Shown: in pieces, positions 10,439 to 20,598 of the stretch | Layout: each line of letters begins with the position of its first letter | Numbering within the stretch: position 1 is the stretch's first letter | Assembly (NCBI GenBank): GCA_900323505.1 | Contig: OOIN01000017.1 | Span: 62,001-126,000, forward strand | Reading direction: 5' to 3' | Source of the DNA: Ustilago trichophora | Taxonomy: Eukaryota; Basidiomycota; Ustilaginomycetes; Ustilaginales; Ustilaginaceae | Length of the DNA: 64,000 nt | Notes under the pieces: model-generated | What the model saw: only the letters and a program-made list of their open reading frames with translations | What the model was told of the DNA's origin: nothing | The model's database searches: none | Position numbers and translations under genes: made by a program

Positions 10439-11754
10439 CTACTTGTCCTTGGGGGCCACAGTCTTCTTGACGTCGCCATTCTTAGCGCTGGGAGCCTTTT
10501 GGAGATAGGAGCGTATGAAGAAGTTGAAAAAGAGTGCGAGGAGGGGCTGATGGATCAAAGCCAGAAAAAAAAAGGAAAGATGTTGCCAAAATTTTATCGT
10601 CAGTCACCTTTCTCACCGAACAAATCCAGAGTCTCGGTTTTTAGGAGACGATACTTACGAACATGTACATGGTGTTTACATGGAGCGCGATTTCGGCGCC
10701 TGTGGTCTGCATGCAAGTTGAGGGGTCCTTGGAAGAGGCACGCATGAGGGCGTGGATGAAGAGCGACTCGTCACGTGTAGGATTGTTCTGATACCAAGAT
10801 GAAACCTTGTTAGCCTTGTATCCGTCTACGACGTTGGCTGGATTGAGCTTGATGAGGAGGTAGAGATTGGTGAGGAAGGTTCCAGAGGCGATTTGGGCGA
10901 TTTGCATGGTAGTGAGGTTGCGCTTGACGGCACGTGGGAAGGGCCATCGCATGGCGGCGCAAAAGTAGTAAGTGTACATCCAGGTGTGGACGAAACTGTT
11001 GAAAACGCAAAAGACTGCAACGAAGCAAGCAAGAACAAGACAACAGAAATGATGATCCAAGGGAAACAAGTGAGCATTGATGCAGGAACGCGTAGATGAA
11101 AGTGTGTGGGAGAGAGAGAAAGAGGAACATACCCCAGACAGGCTGGCTCTGGTATCGGTAAGCGATCCACATGCAGATGATGGCTCCAGCGTGGTGATAG
11201 GACTGCAAATTTGAGACTTTCTTGCCCTTGAGAAGGAGGATGACAGAGTCAAAGACCTCGTAGTACTTGCTGAGGTAAAATATGTATGCATACTTGCCGA
11301 GGTGAGGGCAGTCGGTGGGCATGGAGCAGAGCGCCAGCTTGACACCTTGAAACCCAGCCGATTTCCATCCTTGGGCAAAGAAATCGACGACGTAAGGGAT
11401 CATCATGGCAAACGTCCAGCCACTGTAGATGGCGAGTCCGGCATTGTGGATCAAGATGAGGAAGCGGAGGAGTCTCGCCTGGAATCCGGGACCCTTTGTG
11501 AAATCGTTGCTGCCGTTCTTCTTGACGATGCCATTGGCAGCATGTGCGACTATGTAGTATACGAGAGAGAAACCGAGTGGAAGCCAAGGGCTGAGGGTAG
11601 CATTGAAAGTCGATGTGGGGAAGAACTTGGTGAAGAGCCTGTCATCTTTGGGGAATCTTGGGTAAGGAGCGGACAAGGTGTCCCAAACAGTTGCACCGGG
11701 TTTTGAAGGATCGAGTGGATACGATTTAGCCTTGAGGCCAAATAATGTGGACAT
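10439..11754 (-). CDS. ELO-family fatty-acid elongase (361 aa, three exons)
   Basis: Exons (minus strand) are 11754-11133, 11014-10659 and 10546-10439; the introns have GTATGT and GTAAGT donors, and the joined frame is 361 codons. The family catalyses the condensing step of very-long-chain fatty-acid elongation in the ER membrane. Visible marks are K163-YYE-VFD169 (the KxxExxD signature), 'LQSYHHAGA' with H187-H188 (the histidine box), several membrane segments, 'FVHTWMYTYY' and 'LTTMQIAQ'. The first histidine of the usual HxxHH box is glutamine (Q184), as in the plant/fungal ELO-like subgroup. The C-terminus is lysine-rich (VAPKDK), compatible with ER retention of a multispan protein. The start at 11754 opens the conserved N-terminus; the in-frame upstream stretch is a CAT repeat and not plausible protein. 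Confidence 0.92.
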
Positions 11755-11775
11755 TGTGGGGGATGTTGGTGGTTG

Positions 11776-11815
<40 letters not shown>

Positions 11816-12230
11816 GGTACAAGATAAGGTGATTCTGTGCGCTGAATGGATTTTGATGAAAACGAGCGGAAATTCCGAAGCGAGCCTGTCGATCCAATTT
11901 GAATGGAAAGACTGGATTTCCGAATGTGGCTTGGTTGGGGGTGACAGGGTCCTCTGTTCTTTTGGCCCGAAATGACACGCAAACACTTTGGATGCTCAAT
12001 TAATTGTCTTGAACTTTTTCTCCGCGGAAGCGCGTTTTTTTGGCATTTGCCGACGCGACTTTTGCCTGACACAAACGGATCGGAATCCGTGCCGACTTAG
12101 CTCAGCACTACGACGTACACGTACAATTTACACGAGCAACATGGTCCGAAAAGAGTGCAGTGCGCCGTACACTGAGACATTCTTTCATTCATACATTTGG
12201 TAGATGATGTGGGCGCAAGAATCGCAAAGA
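11755..12230. other. Intergenic region with (ATG/CAT)n microsatellite
   Basis: This region is upstream of the elongase (minus strand) and downstream of the racemase stop. A run of about 11 GAT/ATG triplets lies at 11778-11813. On the elongase strand it reads CAT repeats and so adds no upstream ATG. CCGTACACTGAGAC at about 12165 resembles half of the GTAC palindrome seen elsewhere. No gene seen. Confidence 0.5.
11778..11813. repeat. (GAT)n trinucleotide microsatellite
   Basis: About 11-12 uninterrupted GAT/ATG units were read directly, in the presumed 5' leader of the elongase gene. Confidence 0.9.
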
Positions 12231-13638
12231 TCAGAGCTTGGATTTGGTCAAACCCTCTGGACGATCGGGTCCATCGATCGCATCGCTTCGATACAGCTCA
12301 ATGCGCTTCTGCGTATCGCTGATGCCCAACTCGAGCAAAATATCGTCCGTATGTTCACCAGGTGTGAGCAGCATCTCGGCACCCTCGTGCTCCCACTCTC
12401 CTCCAGCGCTTGCCGCAGGAGGTCTGCCCGGTGTGCGCGTCAGCCTGGGCGCAACAGAAGGAATCACGGGGTTGCCATCTGCCACATTGTCTGGTGTAGC
12501 TGCTGGCAAGACGCCCGATAGCGCCGCCTCGTCTCGTGTCAGTACAGGTACGGTGCACGCATCGGTGCGAACAAAGTGTCGTTCCCACTCGGAGCGCGGC
12601 AGCTGTGCAAAGCATGCGGTAAAATAGCGTTGCAGATCGGGCCAAGTGTCCCGATCATGCTGTGTACTGGCCGATGGATGTTGCGTGCCTTGAGGCGCTT
12701 GTGGCAGAACCTTGCGCAGAATGTCGAGCAGCTCCCGGTAGAATTGTGGTTCGATAGCACCCACACTCATGTATCCACCCTCCTTGCAGGCGTACACACC
12801 GTACCAAGGTGCACCACCATCGAGCGTGTTTCGGCCACGCGCCTCATCTGTACCATCATTGTGGATCGCTCCCCAGCTCGGGTGCGACAGATAGCTCGAC
12901 AGCAGCACAAACGACGACACGTATCGTGCACCCGTCACCATGTCGGCTTCGACAATCTGTCCCTGCGACGAACGAGATCGCTCCACCAATGCGAGCAGGA
13001 TACCCAGCAGGCAGATCATCGATCCACCCGCAAAGTCACCCAACAAGTTTGATGGAGGCTGCGGCTTTCCTCCGGCATTACCGAGCATCGACAGCACACC
13101 GCTCAGCGCAATGTAGTTGATGTCGTGACCTGCCATCTGTGCGTACGGTCCTGTTCGCTGGAAACCAGTGAGGCGCGCAAAGATGAGGCCCTTGTTGATC
13201 TCCTTTTCAAAGTCTTGCGGTCCCAGTCCGAGACGCTCCAGCACACCAGGGCGGAATGGGTCGATGACGATGTCTGCGGTTTGGACCAGCTTCTTGATGA
13301 GCGCATGGCCATCAGCGCTCTTGGGAGACACGGCAAATGATCGCTTGCCTCGGCACAAGCTGTCTGGGTTGAGTCCAGTGCCCGTCTTGTCGATTCGAAT
13401 CACGTCGGCGCCAAAGTCGGCCAGCACCATTCCTACAAAAGGACCGGGAGCCAATCCAGAAAACTTTCGAGCCACGATACAAGGCCCAGAGTGTTCGGTC
13501 AGTACATCATCGCTCGAAGAGCCTATCGCAAGGTACGAACCGCTCACTTACCTCGACGACCTTGAGGCCCGCCAGTGGTAGGTTCGAATTGACCACAGGT
13601 TTGGGTGGCATACCGCCTCCACCGTTTGATGAAGACAT
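12231..13638 (-). CDS. Alpha-methylacyl-CoA racemase, CoA-transferase family III, peroxisomal (439 aa, two exons)
   Basis: Exon 1 is 13638-13552 (29 codons) and exon 2 is 13463-12231, separated by an 88-bp intron (GTAAGT donor, AAG acceptor) that falls inside the conserved 'LKVVE|FSGLAPGPF' block. The CaiB/BaiF fold racemase AMACR interconverts R- and S-2-methylacyl-CoA so that branched-chain acyl-CoAs can enter beta-oxidation. The catalytic residues known for the family are in place: His142 and Asp143 in 'GHDINY', Asp172 in 'LGDFAGGS' and Glu265 in 'VGAIEPQF'. The last three residues are SKL, a textbook type 1 peroxisomal targeting signal. The neighbours are an elongase and a Gfo/Idh oxidoreductase on the same strand, with about 440-480 bp between genes, so they are independent units. 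Confidence 0.93.
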
Positions 13639-14077
13639 TTTTCCTGAATTCTAGCGAAGATGTGAGTATGATGTGGAGTGTCTTTTTCGGAGGCTTGATG
13701 ATGATGTGGTAAAGAGAGAAGCAAAGGTAACAATGAAGATCATTCAGAGTACAAGTCGAAGGTGAAATGTGTGTGGGGTAAGTACACACTCTTTTGTCGT
13801 AAAACCGCGTTTTCAAAACGGCCCGAAATAGAGACCGGAGAAGCGATTTTTAGCGAGTTAGACTTGCCCTGTATCCAACGACTCTGTGCCATTTCACACT
13901 CCAACTCTCTCAACGTCGCGAATGGCAAATCGTAAAATCTTCGAATCGTCGAATCGGGCCAATCTTGGATCCTGATTTTCGCTCTCTTCGACCACCACCA
14001 ACACCACCATTGCTCACTTCACACAGATATCAATGACGAGACACAACGAGATCCTCTGTATTACAAAAACCACCTTT
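13639..14077. other. Short intergenic region
   Basis: This 440-bp spacer between the racemase start and the oxidoreductase stop holds mixed sequence with ATGATGATGTGG-like strings and a short CCACCACCAACACCACC run near 13990. No gene or RNA signature is seen. Confidence 0.4.
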
Positions 14078-15649
14078 TCAGCTATACATCGCCTTCTGCT
14101 CCTTCTCATACGCCGCATAGTCAATCACTTTACCCTCCTTCCTGCTCGTTTCGCTGGCAAATACCATCAGATGACTTCTAAGCACGTCTTCCGGTGTCAC
14201 ACCCAAATGTTTGGCATCCTTTTCGGCAACAGCCTTGACGAAAGCCCTGGCCAAACCCATGTCTCCACCACCATGACCGCCACCTTCCTGTTCTGGTACC
14301 ACCGTCCTCTTTTCTTGTGTGGCAAAGTCAAACACTGTGAACGATTCCATGTTTCCGATCAGCTCTCCCCGGGTACCGTGGATGCGCGTTGAACGGTTGC
14401 ATACCACCTCGCTGAATGCCACCATGGTGATGTTGGCCGTGGCACCGGATTCGAATTCAATGTTGACCACCTGGTTGTCGGCTACGTCGTTCTGGCCATT
14501 GTACACGCAGAGTCCATACGGACCCTCCTTGATCGCCTTGTCCACATTTTCGATATCGACCACGTCCACCAGATGCTGTGCCCAGCGTTCTGGATCCTCT
14601 GCGTCGCTCATGATGGGCTCGAGGTAGATCTTCTTGGCGCTGAACGGGCAATTCCTCTCATAGGCGCAGTCGGTGCATCGTTTGGCATCTCCAGCCTCCT
14701 TGGGCTTCTTGCTCGGCTTGAAATGCGCCAACGAACCAAACGAGGAAACCTTCTTGGGCGCGTCGCCCTGCATGTAGAACGACAGAATGTCGAGATCGTG
14801 ACAGCACTTTGCCATCAGTGAAAAGCTGGTGGTAGCTTCGTTCTTCCAGTTGCCACGCACGTACGAGTGCGCAAAATGCTGCCAACCGACAGGCTCAATG
14901 TGCTGGATGTTGACAATCTCGCCCAACACGCCCGAGTCAATCACCTGCTTGACCGCGCGGTTGTAAGGAGAGTATCGCATGACTGCCATTTCAGAATCAG
15001 AGAGAGATGGTTTAGAATTTGTTCAGCGTACTTAGCCTTTCAAGCGAGCTCTGAGCCAGAGAGAGGGAACTTTGACAACTTACCATGTCCGATACCAAAC
15101 ACGAGATCCTTGCCTTTGACGCTGTTGACCATAGTCACACAGTCCTTGATCGAATTTGCCATGGGCTTTTCGCAGAGAATGTGATATCCGAGAGGTGCAA
15201 AGACGCTGACCACCTCGGCGTGTGTGTCGTCCATGGTGCAGATGGCAACTGCATCGCAAATCTTGCCTGCCTCGGCGAGGCTCTTCCATCCATCGTAGCG
15301 GTTCTCTTCAGGGACGCTGTTGCATCACGATAGAGTGTACAACTTTAAACCGATCAGCTGCTGTTCTCTTTCAATGTGCTTCCTTGGGCTTTGAGTCAAC
15401 TCACTTGTGGACCTTGCTCATCTTTTCGCGACGAAACTTCCATGGGTCAGCTACAGCCACGACCCTACAAAGGTCGGGGTACTTTTCGGCGTATCTGCAT
15501 TATACCAAACAACAAGCATATCAGCACTATCTCCTCTTCTCTCTTTGATCTTTTGGAATGTTTGCAACTTACGCAGCGTAAGCGCTTCCACGCTGACCAG
15601 CTCCAATGATGGCCAGCGTGACGGGTCGTTCAGTTTCTCCGATCGACAT
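14078..15649 (-). CDS. Gfo/Idh/MocA family NAD(P)-dependent oxidoreductase (434 aa, four exons)
   Basis: Exons (minus strand) are 15649-15573, 15494-15405, 15316-15084 and 14982-14078, all with GT-AG ends; the joined frame is 434 codons. The N-terminal Rossmann domain starts with 'VTLAIIGAGQRG' (dinucleotide loop), followed by 'VVAVADPW' and the family hallmark 'HILCEKPMANS', whose lysine is the usual catalytic/cofactor contact. The 'GIGHVMRYSP' block and the Cys cluster in 'RCTDCAYERNCPFSAKKIYL' are seen in many fungal members. The C-terminal domain carries 'ADNQVVNIEFESGATANITM'. The substrate is probably a sugar, inositol or similar polyol, but it cannot be told from sequence. The N-terminal half is cut by three introns while the C-terminal domain is in one exon. 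Confidence 0.92.
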
Positions 15650-15715
15650 CTTGTCTCAACGATGTTGGCGGTGGTGTTGATGATGGTAGTGATAAAGAAT
15701 CTGTCGGCGAGGGAA

Positions 15716-15756
<41 letters not shown>

Positions 15757-16454
15757 TTATTGGGTCCCCGACCAGGCCGGTGACGGTTAGCTTCGGTGAC
15801 TTTCGCCCAGAGCCGAGCAAAGGGCGGGGGAGATCAGACAAAGTTAACGAAAGTTGGTTAGGGTCCTTTGACCCCATCACCCGCCGAGATGCGTGCGAGG
15901 TTCTGATTTGAAATCAGACCTCGCACACAGCACAGCACAACACAACACGCGCCACGAGGCAAAGTCAGGAGTACCGAGCTCGGTCCGATGTCACCGCTCG
16001 CCCTTGCTCGGCACCGTTGCGTCCGTCCTTTCTCCTCGACCCCACCTAACTTTCACCGTCATGGTCCTGACTTATCTCTCTTTGGTCATGTGCAAGCTGA
16101 TGTGCCTGTCTCATCTGAAAATCGCTCGCGTGATCATCCTTTCTCTCAACAAGCCTTATCTCGTATTCGATACCAATACCCCGCACTTTTGTCCAGCTTG
16201 CCGCGCACACGCCGACCGCGTTCCTCTCCCAAGACTACAAGTCCATCCATTTGACCCCCACTTTTACCCATGTCCAAGGTATCGGCCAAAAACACAAGCC
16301 ACATCTCAGCCAAACATGCAGGGTCTGATCCATCTCGTTTTCATGCTTCGCATGCACCGAACCGGACCGTCCTCCTCCGCACACACTGTTTACGCAGAAT
16401 AGGGTTTGCAACTTTGTCAGATCTTGACTTGCATCATTGAAGAAAGATTTGTTG
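15650..16454. other. Intergenic region with (GA)n microsatellite
   Basis: A GA dinucleotide run of about 16 units lies at 15720-15752, just upstream of the oxidoreductase start. A short palindrome-like pair (CGAGGTTCTGATTTGAAATCAGACCTCG) lies at about 15896-15923. The rest is unremarkable promoter-like sequence; I see no supported gene. Confidence 0.5.
15896..15923. repeat. Perfect-arm palindrome (inverted repeat)
   Basis: CGAGGTTCTGATTT is followed directly by its exact complement, AAATCAGACCTCG with one base skipped, giving roughly 12-13 bp arms with almost no loop. It could be a cruciform-forming or dimeric-factor binding site upstream of the oxidoreductase gene. Confidence 0.6.
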
Positions 16455-19428
16455 CTATATGACACCTCCGTGACGAGCCCAAGTCTGACATTGACTCAAT
16501 GTGTCGAGCAACGGCGTTGCCGGATGCTGAATGCTCTCCTGTGAAGGTGTGGGATGCTGTTGCTGATGTTGCCAGTTTGCGCTGCTACCTTCTGCGCCGG
16601 GATTGTTGACATTGCCGTTGTTGCTGCCGGCATTGTGTCGATGATGATGATGAGCAGACTCGCCACGACCATCCGTGCGATCCGCATCGGTGGGAGACCA
16701 AGAAGAGCCAGCAGGGTGGTATACATTCTCAGCTCGGTGAGGATTGGCATGGCTAAGCACCATATTGGCGTGTCCAATGTGCTTCGAGTAGAGGTCGAGG
16801 AAGATGTTGATCAACTCGATGGATCCTGCGATCACCACCGTGAGAAAAGAATGAGAAAGAGTTCGTCAGTGTTTAGAATGGAATGGTGTGTGAGATGATG
16901 GGAAGGAATGAATACTTACTCGACCGATCCCTCGGGAGCAATCGCTCAGGATACTCAGCAAGAACATTCATCAAGAACAGCACCGACCTTGTCAATGCCC
17001 AGTGGAACCACAAAGGCAGCACCAGGATGTTGAGCGAAACCTCGCCTCCTCTTCCTCCACCTTGACCTTGCCCGCTTGCTCCTCCTCCGTTGAGCGTTGG
17101 CAGACAGATCAACTCCAACGATCTTAGCGCCCCCTCTACACCCCTTGTCAAACTTTCTCGTAGTGCTCTACTTCGCAAAGCCTGCAGATCGGCCTCTGAG
17201 CTACTCTTATCCTTTCCCCCACCACCCCGCATATAAAATCCTGATTGACCGAGACTTCCATCCCACAGCGTCGAATCGAGGAAATCGCATCCGATGGAAG
17301 CGATCAGAACCCGAGCCAGGAACAAGTCCAGGTAGAGCATGCTTTCGCTCTCGCCTATCGCGTCTGCATCTAGTCTACCGGCCATCTCCTCTTGGCAGGA
17401 GTCGAGTTCTTCGAATGCATCGAGAATGGATTGGAGGCAGCTGGCTGCGTCGGTGTTTCCTGCTCCAATAACGCCAGCACCGCCAGTGTGGGTGGAAGGC
17501 TCGTTGGTCGATCCATCCCTACAAGATTGACAGCTTCTCGTTGGACTCTCTTTTGATACGGAACTCTTGTCCCCTTTGCCCCAGTCCAACGACCCACTGC
17601 CAGCCACATGATACGCTTTACTCAAGATCCACGCGATCTTGGAATGGATGATCAACACCCGATCCCGCACCGTTGTCCTCTGCGACATCCCCTTTGAGTA
17701 CTGCAACGAGTCACAGACGGCATGAGGGCTGCTTAATCCAGCAATACTGGGAGTACCCTCCATGCAGGCCTGATGGATCTCGGTCACGTAGGCGCTCAAC
17801 CAGACCCGCAACAGATCCTGTTTTCCCAAATCTCTCGGTGGGGGTAAGATTGACATGATTTCGCCCATGGTCATCATGGCGGGATGCTGTTGTTGACGCA
17901 AAAATTTGGCGCTCCACCAACGTGCCAAACGGGAAGCCATCCAAGCCCTACGTCCGCCAAACCAAGAGGCAAAGAGGGAGGCTCCTACGATTTCTTCTAC
18001 TCCGATTCCCAGTTCTGGATCGAGCTCCTTCTCGAAGTGCAAATTTGACTGCAGATGAGAGCTGCGATGCGCAGATGAGGAGAAGAGCGTCTCGTAGACG
18101 TCGGAACAAGGGAAGCTTGGGTCGTCCGTTTGAAGCCTTGCAATGAGATCGTTCTTGAGTGGCGTGTGCAGCCTGTTCAACTGGGCGTGATGCAGACTTG
18201 CCACGCATACCACTGAAGTCAGGATCATGGGGGACATGATCGCATCCGGTCTGTAGGTGGGGAAACCAAAACTGTACTGGTCCAGGTATTCTGCAAAGAA
18301 TCGAAACAGCACCACTGCGTCAGAGGGAGAAACGAGATCTTGCTTGATCACATTAGGTCGAGGGTCTTTGCTTCCTACATCTGATGTAGCCATACGGTAG
18401 AGGTTGGGGAAAACACGTTCGCTGGACCGAGAAGAGAGCTCCTTTTTCCGATCGAGGACGCTCATCCTTAGCTTCTGGATCGCCGAGAGCGGACGCGAGG
18501 CTTGATCATGTTCGTCTTCAGTGTGGAACGCTCCACGTTCTCCGCTGGCGGGGACAGTGTCGTCGTCGGGTAAAGCGTGTTCTGATGGTAAAGAAGCACT
18601 CGTAGCTGCGGTGAGAAGGTTGACGCTCGACCCACCCGCAGTGGCCGAAGCTGATGGATCGACCATAGCCAGCTTAGGCCTTGGCGAGCTAGAGTAACCC
18701 GTGCCATTAGCTGGCGCAACAAGCGAGCCCAACATCCCTTCTGCACTGTGCTGGTGATGGTGATGGTGATGCTGCTGAGGCGCCCTTTCTACGTCACGAG
18801 GTGAGAAATGTGTTGTGCTGGGATAGCTACTCCCGCCGGCGCTATTGTCGGGATAGATGGGACTATCATCGTTACTGTATCCGAGGTGATGATGATGTTG
18901 CGCTGGATCATTCGGTGATCGTTGGTCGTTGGCAATGGTAGTTCTTCTCCTCTTTTTGGCTGCAGCATCTGCACCATCCCCCGGTGCCCTATTTCCAAAA
19001 CTTGGCGTCATGGACTCTCTCGATCTGGGATAGCTGCCTCTCTTATCTTGGATTTGAGTTTGATGTTGGATCTGGCCGCCGGAACTCATCTGTTTCTCCA
19101 GAAAGCTTTGCAAACTTCCCTCCAGTGCGGCCAGCTGATGTTGAACCCTCATCTGCCAACTGAGCGGTTCTCTTTTGCCCTGCAACTCACAGTTGACCCC
19201 TAAACGGAGACAGCGTCGACAGGAGGCATTGTCTTCGAATACACATTTGACTTTGGACTGACGACAGCGGAAACAGGTCTGGGTGCGTTTAGGTTTGTCG
19301 GATTCGTCTTCGTTTTTCTCGGGAGAGCTGGAGCATCCCGAAGCAGAATTTACTGTTGTTGTGCCTGCTGCTGGGCCAGCAGAGGGTGCTGTTGATGTGG
19401 AATGTGGTTCGAGTGTGGAGGCACTCAT
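16455..19428 (-). CDS. Zn(II)2Cys6 fungal transcription factor (959 aa, two exons)
   Basis: Exon 1 is 19428-16920 and exon 2 is 16825-16455; the 94-bp intron has a GTAAGT donor and CAG acceptor, and the join reads 'LLPRDRS|RSIELINIF' in phase. The zinc cluster ligands are C52, C55, C62, C70, C73 and C80 (CX2CX6CX7CX2CX6C), followed by a linker and the likely coiled coil 'MRVQHQLAALEGSLQSFLEK'. The region from about 95 to 300 is low-complexity with His runs (18748-18780) and a basic KKRRRT patch (possible nuclear signal). From about residue 340 there is a divergent fungal-factor domain. The C-terminal tail is Gln/His-rich. An in-frame upstream extension exists, but its sequence is not protein-like, and the ATG at 19428 gives a normal 51-residue lead into the cluster. 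Nearby candidate targets (MFS permease, oxidoreductase) are only a guess. Confidence 0.9.
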
Positions 19429-19743
19429 CGTTGAGGAAGTGCGATTTGGATGATGGCGATGGTGTAGATGATGGTATGATGATGATGCACATTCCAAAGG
19501 TGGCTTAACTAGAAAGGCTAAAACGATAAGGCAGAGGGTCCAACTATGCAAAGAGACCAACAATGGACAAGAAGAGCGGCTGTGGCTCGGCGACCAAACA
19601 GAGCGAGACGCAAAGGCCCGCCAAAGCCATGAATCGCATGGCATTGCATGGCATCGCATCAAATCAGCTAGCGACTGTATCCAATCGAGCAAAGCCCCAG
19701 CTCGCGCGGTAACAAGCTTTCTGATTGGCCGCCCCCACATCGA

Positions 19744-19762
19744 TACAGTACAGTACTGTACA
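19744..19762. promoter_or_regulatory. GTAC palindrome array (TACAGTACTGTA type)
   Basis: This is a near-perfect palindrome of alternating CAGTA/TACTG about 316 bp upstream of the second Zn2Cys6 factor. It could be a factor-binding site or a DNA-structure element; the function is inferred from recurrence only. Confidence 0.45.
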
Positions 19763-20227
19763 TTGCTCATCGTTCGCCTTTGCTCTCAAGAAAAAGTGTG
19801 TGCGGTCCGGTACTTTTTCACTTTGAATGTACAGAACCTCGGCTAAAACAAGAAGGATACACGAGATTCGCTGCCTTCATGCCATGTGGTGCCAACCCAC
19901 CTTGTCATTCATAGCACCTGTCGTACAAGATCTATGGTGCCCCACAGCGAGCTTTTCACCCCACACAATGGCCCAATTTAAATTTTCTGGTAGAACGAGG
20001 CAAATATATTAACCACTATCAGCTCCTCGGCAGCGGAGAGGCATCAAACAGAGTGGCCGCTTATGTGGTAGGTGTAGGTGCAGCCGCAGACCGGTCAACT
20101 TTTTGTCAGCCCCTTGGTGCAGAATCAGCAGATCACACGTTCAGTCGCTTCTTTTACCTCGAAAGCAGGTTCAGATCTGGCCGCGAACCGAGCCCGAGCT
20201 CGGTCCGTGTTGGTCAAGCTTAGCACC

Positions 20228-20239
20228 TACAGTACTGTA
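20228..20239. promoter_or_regulatory. GTAC palindrome (TACAGTACTGTA)
   Basis: This is a perfect 12-bp palindrome in the spacer between the factor and the sugar permease. A second partial array, ACTGTACTGTACTG, follows at 20278-20291. Confidence 0.45.
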
Positions 20240-20598
20240 CTTCGCTTTGCCCCTTCCTTCTTCAATGGCTTTTCACGACTGTACTGTACTGCACATTCGC
20301 TCTTCAACTTCAGAGGAAGATAAAAGGGTATCCATCGCATTACTCATTCTTGTCGTAAACGGGAAGCAGACTGGTTCTGATACAGCGTACTGAAGACTCT
20401 TTGGCTTTGATCGGTCGTCAAGTCAGATAGAGCGAGAGAGAGTGAAAGAGAGGTGGAAGAGTTATATCCTTGGATCTGATTGGACGTGGATCCAGGGTGG
20501 CTGCGCGCGTCCCGTGTCTGTCTGATACAATAGTCGAAAAAGTGTCGGACTTCTCTTCTCCGCTGCAATCCATTCTCCATCCTCGTGCCTCGTGTCTT

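Larger units (their letters stand above)
19429..20598. other. Intergenic region with three GTAC palindromes
   Basis: This is a 1.17 kb spacer. It holds TACAGTACAGTACTGTACA at 19744-19762, TACAGTACTGTA at 20228-20239 and ACTGTACTGTACTG at 20278-20291. These look like arrays of a short palindrome seen in other gaps of the window. No gene is seen. Confidence 0.6.

Noticed and set aside
10361..10747. Plus-strand frame over the elongase 3' end
   Set aside because: Overlaps the last two elongase exons on the other strand; no family similarity.
15893..16402. 169-codon frame between oxidoreductase and Zn2Cys6 genes
   Set aside because: Composition is irregular (many Pro, His, Cys), no domain or secretory signal; most likely chance.
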